NCBI GenBank assembly: GCA_026398255.1
Contig: JAPLTG010000015.1
Coordinates: 186,001 to 250,000, forward strand
Source of the DNA: Verrucomicrobiota bacterium
Lineage (GTDB): Bacteria; Verrucomicrobiota; Verrucomicrobiia; Chthoniobacterales; Terrimicrobiaceae
Length of the DNA: 64,000 nucleotides
Reading direction: 5' to 3'
Position 1 is the stretch's first letter. Each line of letters begins with the position of its first letter. The translations under genes and the position numbers were made by a program. The notes under the pieces are model-generated. The model saw only the letters and a list, made by a program, of their open reading frames with translations, made no database searches and was not told where the DNA came from. Of the stretch, positions 62,301 to 64,000 are shown piece by piece.

Positions 62301-64000
62301 CCGAAGGTGAGGCTGGATTTGGTGGCGGAACCGGTGTCCGCGCCAAGGTATTGGGCGAGGGTGGAGGTGGTGGCGATGGAGTCTTCGCGCTCGAGGAGGT
62401 AGTGCATGTTCCCACGGCGACCATCGAAGAATTCATAGGACGATCCTGAGCGCTTAAGGGGCTCGTCAGGAAGGTCGTTCCACCTCTGTTGCGAATCTTC
62501 ATAACCAATTATGTGAAGATATGCTTCGTTACCGCTATTATCTGGCTGTCCAGGTAGCCATCTTGTATATCCCCATGTTTCCCCAGTAATCCACTTCCAG
62601 ACTCCTTCCTGCTCGGCATCAGTAGCGCCAAGCCAGAGGTTTTTCCCATTCAAGGAACTGCCGAGACTTTGCTGGATATTTTGCCATTCATTAGCACTCG
62701 TGATTGTGGCTAAATGCCCGCCTTTGTTTTCTGCGTCGGCTATTGCCTGAGTCCAAGTGAAGTTGCCGGTTACAATCTCATACCTGCTAACACCGGCTAC
62801 CTGTGCGGGTTTATTGGTCTTAGTATCCTTCAACTCCACTTCCACGCGTGCCCCAGTTCCCTGCGCGGGTGAAATCGCGCCGACGAGTTCGACTTTGAGC
62901 CAGTTGGATTGTTTAAGGTCGGAATCATTCCGGTAGACTTTGAAGTATTTTCCAGCGCCCCAGCCGTTGTTGGCCCAAACAACGAAGTCGAGGTCACCGT
63001 CACCGTCGAGGTCAGCAGTGTAGCCATCGCTACCGAGGTTTCCACCGCCGGGGATTTTGGCGTCAATGCCCCAATCGGTGGTCGAGTCGAAGAACGCCTT
63101 GGCGGGATCGACGGTGCCATTAGAGGTCGCCTTAAGGTAGGTGGCTCCATTTTCCCACATGCGCGGGTAGATATTGGCGAAGGTGTGAAGGCTCGTCCAA
63201 ACGGCGTCTTGGTCACCATCGAGATCGGCATCAAAGATCGTGAGGCCGTGATGGTAATAGCGGCCGTGGATGATCGGCGAATCCTTTTGGGTGTAGGTGC
63301 CGGTGCCATCGTTGATGTAGATGCGCGGGATGGAGCCTGCCGATGGCCAATCGCTGGAACCATTGATGAGATCGAGGTCGCCGTCATTGTCGATATCGAA
63401 AGAATAAATCGGGCTGAACTCGCTGCTGGCTGTGATGCCGCAATTTAACTTCTCGGTGTAACCCGCGAGGGTCTTCGTGCCGGTCGGATTTTGATAGTCG
63501 GCGGAGGAATTGCCGGAATTCAAATAGAGCGAGGCAGGATGCGGGACATGGGTATCATTTGGCCAATTGCCATTAGTCTGAACGGCAACGAAGTCGGGTT
63601 TTCCATCGTTATTGGCATCCGTCACGCTGAACGATGGGTTTTTCCAAGTCGTCTTAATGAGGTAGGTCTTGCCGCTGAAGAGCGGGGCGGCGGTCTGCGA
63701 GGTGCTCGCTTGGTTGAAGACGGCTGCGATGCCTCCGCCAGTGGTGGCGTTGATATTAAAGACGAGGTCGAGGTCACCATCAGCGTCGATATCGGCGTAG
63801 CTGACTTGGCGGTAGCCCGCGAGGTCGCCGGTGAGAAGGCCGATAAGGGCTTGCTTGGTGAAGACGCCGCGACCGCCATTCAGGTAAAGGGTCGCCTCGG
63901 TGCGTTGGGTATTGGTGGCGAGGATGTCGGTGACGCCGTCGTTGTTGAAGTCCGCCACGAGCGCGGGCGAGACGCCGGTGAGACCGGCCTGGGCGGTGCC
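56315..64000 (-). CDS. Giant modular secreted protein (VCBS, UnbV/ASPIC, C-type lectin, RCC1-like, beta-helix, LamG, two FGE-sulfatase domains), 5'-partial
   Basis: Frame open through the right edge; at least 2,561 residues, N-terminus missing. Order from the N-terminal side by window position: VCBS/FG-GAP repeats with D-x-D-x-D-G loops (63990-62920); UnbV/ASPIC halves (62910-62810 and 62330-62200) split by a C-type lectin domain (62800-62390); seven RCC1-like repeats (62160-61340); putative Ig (61330-61080); right-handed beta-helix (61075-60060); LamG (60040-59375, VAHYPFDGNAVDESG...DEVRIYNRALSAAE); two formylglycine-generating-enzyme-like domains (59370-58680 and 58675-57930, each with RLPTE-x-EWEWAA and YDMSGN); a second Ig (57925-57675); ten RCC1-like repeats (57660-56340). 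Probably exported and carbohydrate- or surface-binding. The FGE domains likely serve as structural or lectin-like modules. Confidence 0.85.
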   Translation of the reverse strand, partial: GTAQAGLTGVSPALVADFNNDGVTDILATNTQRTEATLYLNGGRGVFTKQALIGLLTGDLAGYRQVSYADIDADGDLDLVFNINATTGGGIAAVFNQASTSQTAAPLFSGKTYLIKTTWKNPSFSVTDANNDGKPDFVAVQTNGNWPNDTHVPHPASLYLNSGNSSADYQNPTGTKTLAGYTEKLNCGITASSEFSPIYSFDIDNDGDLDLINGSSDWPSAGSIPRIYINDGTGTYTQKDSPIIHGRYYHHGLTIFDADLDGDQDAVWTSLHTFANIYPRMWENGATYLKATSNGTVDPAKAFFDSTTDWGIDAKIPGGGNLGSDGYTADLDGDGDLDFVVWANNGWGAGKYFKVYRNDSDLKQSNWLKVELVGAISPAQGTGARVEVELKDTKTNKPAQVAGVSRYEIVTGNFTWTQAIADAENKGGHLATITSANEWQNIQQSLGSSLNGKNLWLGATDAEQEGVWKWITGETWGYTRWLPGQPDNSGNEAYLHIIGYEDSQQRWNDLPDEPLKRSGSSYEFFDGRRGNMHYLLEREDSIATTSTLAQYLGADTGSATKSSLTFGLADKAQAAKVTVYWPSGLKSVLENVAANQVIQIHEIDELPPERPTQEGDVIAWGANPNGETTIPTALNRVVQIAAGDSSSAALRADGTVSVWGTNWAGQRNVPADLKDIVQVAAGNNHYLALDSEGKVTGWGWNTSNQTTIPATLRRAKFIAAGFNTSYALTGDGRIVAWGANDQGQATIPAGLSDVTALAAGRGHALALKGDGTVVAWGRNDMGQATVPAGLTGVTQIAAGDYHSVALKANGTVVAWGANWTAQATVPAGLTNVVQISAEGDRTLAFKADNSIVNWGFNPDNITPPPAPGNVLGIAAGAKHGLALVRKIQIAVDGDIPTGTEGSGLDFGLTANGGSGSYTWSITGNKPAWLGIDPATGKISGTPATAGTYSFIVRASSGGRWGEIEVILEVIKPELAILWVATSGSDTTGDGTLAKPFVTVQKAVDTSRTGGTIMVQPGSYNGTVSIVGKSVKLISQSGEAQTTLRGVKGKTVIEIAGEGTLIDGFTITGGTGRPQPSSYGFDYYGGGIHCRTTATVKNCIIRGNGVGTPGRDSATFGGAIYSIGKPTDILTVENCVLAENYAWASGGATLTEGSKIILDRVTVYKNDSRNFFGYQGGVSLANGGKMDLMNSILWANGGDQIGAFAYPYNRGTVATVTYTLSQNGVTSGGIETFTAGTGNLGTDPKLNNPDSGDYSLQSGSPAINTANPANKDPDDTRADMGYQAGRRSDNFDSDGDGVNDYREMYDGTNPFDGKSFEPLSVGLVAHYPFDGNAVDESGYGKNGKIVGNVVLSPDRFGDSNKSYFFDGATGSIASVDSELTTAEDNVTLVTWIKATEEEILGTEATSGTSYIHKYVVGGGGNHGGFLLAAGTNGISVLEHAFQYMPVVLSYPAPLNSDWVQVAITSSNNAAPLLYLNGKHVRTGLSSGREKILRAFSPQEDTGIGGGPYGRFKGNIDEVRIYNRALSAAEVSQLYSEESGEPNMVLVQGGTLPSGSALANQTVSAFHIARFETTWAEYREVVKWAVQNGYEFRFSREFATSDSNHGQVFTGSNYPAYVWTWNDAAKWCNAKSQMEGLQPAYTFNGTIFKKGQQIPEWNPNANGYRLPTEAEWEWAARGGVQSKGYTYAGSNNIEEVAWYWSNSPNIMKPIGGKLPNELGLYDMSGNQWEWCWDAVTGGRARRGGAGTPDHCTVFFRNGIYLDFPSMGIRYVRNATGDMVTVQGGTLPESSELAGQKVQAFQIGRTEVTWDEWQTVRTWAVANGYTDLAGVGQGSAGNHPARNVSWYDVVKWSNAKSQMDGLTPVYTVNGTIYRTGNFGANGSSAVQENQVANGFRLPTESEWEWAALGGVSSLGYLYSGSNSLDEVGWYFLNANGALVDQKDGRGTWAVGLKSPNELGIYDMSGNALEFCWDEVQLPTGLDRRTRGGSWIYDASGYMETHFRGGSSTDADAHREDFGFRLARNIGPKISISGTLPEATLNQAYAGFTFGAVGSTGDKVWSISEGLLPPGMSFSANGTLSGTPTTAGTYTFVIRVESGGYWDEVEVVVVVGAASNLGTIFSNPYAFAAIKSDGSVVSWGDPRHGGNSISVAASLSSNVTAIYSTGTAFAALKKDGSVVTWGNSEYGGNSTSVASKLSANVLSINSNYGAFAALKKDGSVATWGELAAGGNSSLTSYIDGWVESGSVALALSSNVTSIYSGGGTFAALKQDGAVVTWGVIRAGGNSSAVSSQLSGNVTTIVSNGSAFAALRKDGSVVTWGDSEYGGNSTSVSNQLSGNVTKIYSNNHAFAALKKDGSVVSWGYLDFGGDSTSVASSLSSNVTAIYSTGTAFAALKKNGSIITWGSAFYGGNSTIYLSPSNSFVSVASMLSSNVKEMFSTSNAFAALKNDGSVVTWGEDRAGGNSSVYHGYYDTYSSISSNLTSNVKTIYSNYSAFVAVKQSGPIVTWGRAEYGGQGPSLNSSDVVKIYSTERAFAALLKDGSVVTWGESSSGGSGGPSNIGILPK
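56340..57660 (-). repeat. Tandem array of ten RCC1-like repeats at the C-terminus of the giant gene
   Basis: Ten units with the core AFAALKKDGSVVTWG followed by a YGGNSTSV-like turn and a spacer ending SSNVTAIYS. Unit length is 41-60 residues. Two units share a 38-base identical stretch (56844-56881 and 57510-57547), showing recent duplication. The DNA is AT-richer than the rest of the gene. Confidence 0.85.
62390..62800 (-). other. C-type lectin-like domain inserted within the UnbV/ASPIC domain
   Basis: Encodes FTWTQAIADAENKGGHLATI, then NLWLGATDAEQEGVWKWITG, WLPGQPDNSGNEAYLHI and HYLLERE, the fold order of C-type lectin domains. The flanking residues (GTGARVEVELKD before; LTFGLADKAQAAKVTVYWPS after) are the two halves of one UnbV/ASPIC domain. 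The inserted DNA is visibly AT-richer than its flanks. Confidence 0.7.

Overview
This is a GC-rich chromosomal window, mostly core genes with AT-richer accessory DNA at the right end. The content fits the phylum Verrucomicrobiota: an mreBCD-PBP2-RNase G cluster, rpmH-rnpA-yidD-yidC-jag, an alpha-E/ATP-grasp pair, a very large secreted protein mixing RCC1-like, sulfatase-modifying-factor, LamG and beta-helix modules, and a palindromic repeat whose in-frame translation contains GQASRLP. That placement is inference from overall protein resemblance. There is no rRNA and only one tRNA.

Layout. 1-2784: end of a polysaccharide deacetylase and a PHP-glycosyltransferase fusion. 3022-6218: infC with an ATT start, a HAD phosphatase, a convergent DUF4410-like lipoprotein, and leuB. 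6371-12898: elongasome cluster mreB-mreC-mreD-mrdA, with overlapping starts, followed by RNase G/E. 13047-16200: rpsL-rpsG-fusA. 16332-17585: a 26-codon metY-like remnant, then metX. 17681-20720: hisS-aspS. 20873-23480: an ABC importer of the nitrate/sulfonate/taurine type. 34450-23559 (minus strand): about ten co-directional genes, namely GNAT, ATP-grasp, alpha-E, squalene/phytoene synthase, speA, gcvT, gcvH, a small protein plus nucleotidyltransferase module, and gcvP. 34713-38695: class I aldolase, a renalase-like flavoprotein, DedA, TerC. 40319-38704: DUF2256 and photolyase. 43352-40387: rpmH-rnpA-yidD-yidC-jag. 43513-47383: DUF2237, a secreted barrel-like protein, lnt-purS-purQ. 48796-47393: pyk. 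48942-52801: sucA-sucB. 52831-52904: tRNA-Pro(GGG).

From about 52.9 kb the character changes. A 3'-terminal enolase fragment abuts a block with two type II toxin-antitoxin pairs and two copies of a roughly 300-bp repeat. An unrecognised gene follows, then a giant modular gene (more than 2,500 codons) that runs off the right edge. That gene is a compositional mosaic: an AT-richer C-type lectin domain is inserted inside its UnbV/ASPIC domain, and its C-terminus is a recently expanded array of ten RCC1-like repeats.

How the genes work together. The mre/PBP2 block builds the sidewall elongation machinery. GcvT, GcvH and GcvP form most of the glycine cleavage system, with no E3 (Lpd) in the window; SucA and SucB form most of the 2-oxoglutarate dehydrogenase complex, also without E3. 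The rnpA/yidD/yidC/jag genes support tRNA processing, membrane insertion and RNA binding. The main observations worth a second look are the same short palindromic repeat translated in frame in both gcvP and gcvT, the metY and eno remnants, a SucB without a subunit-binding domain, a toxin-antitoxin-like module inside the gcv operon, and the giant mosaic protein.
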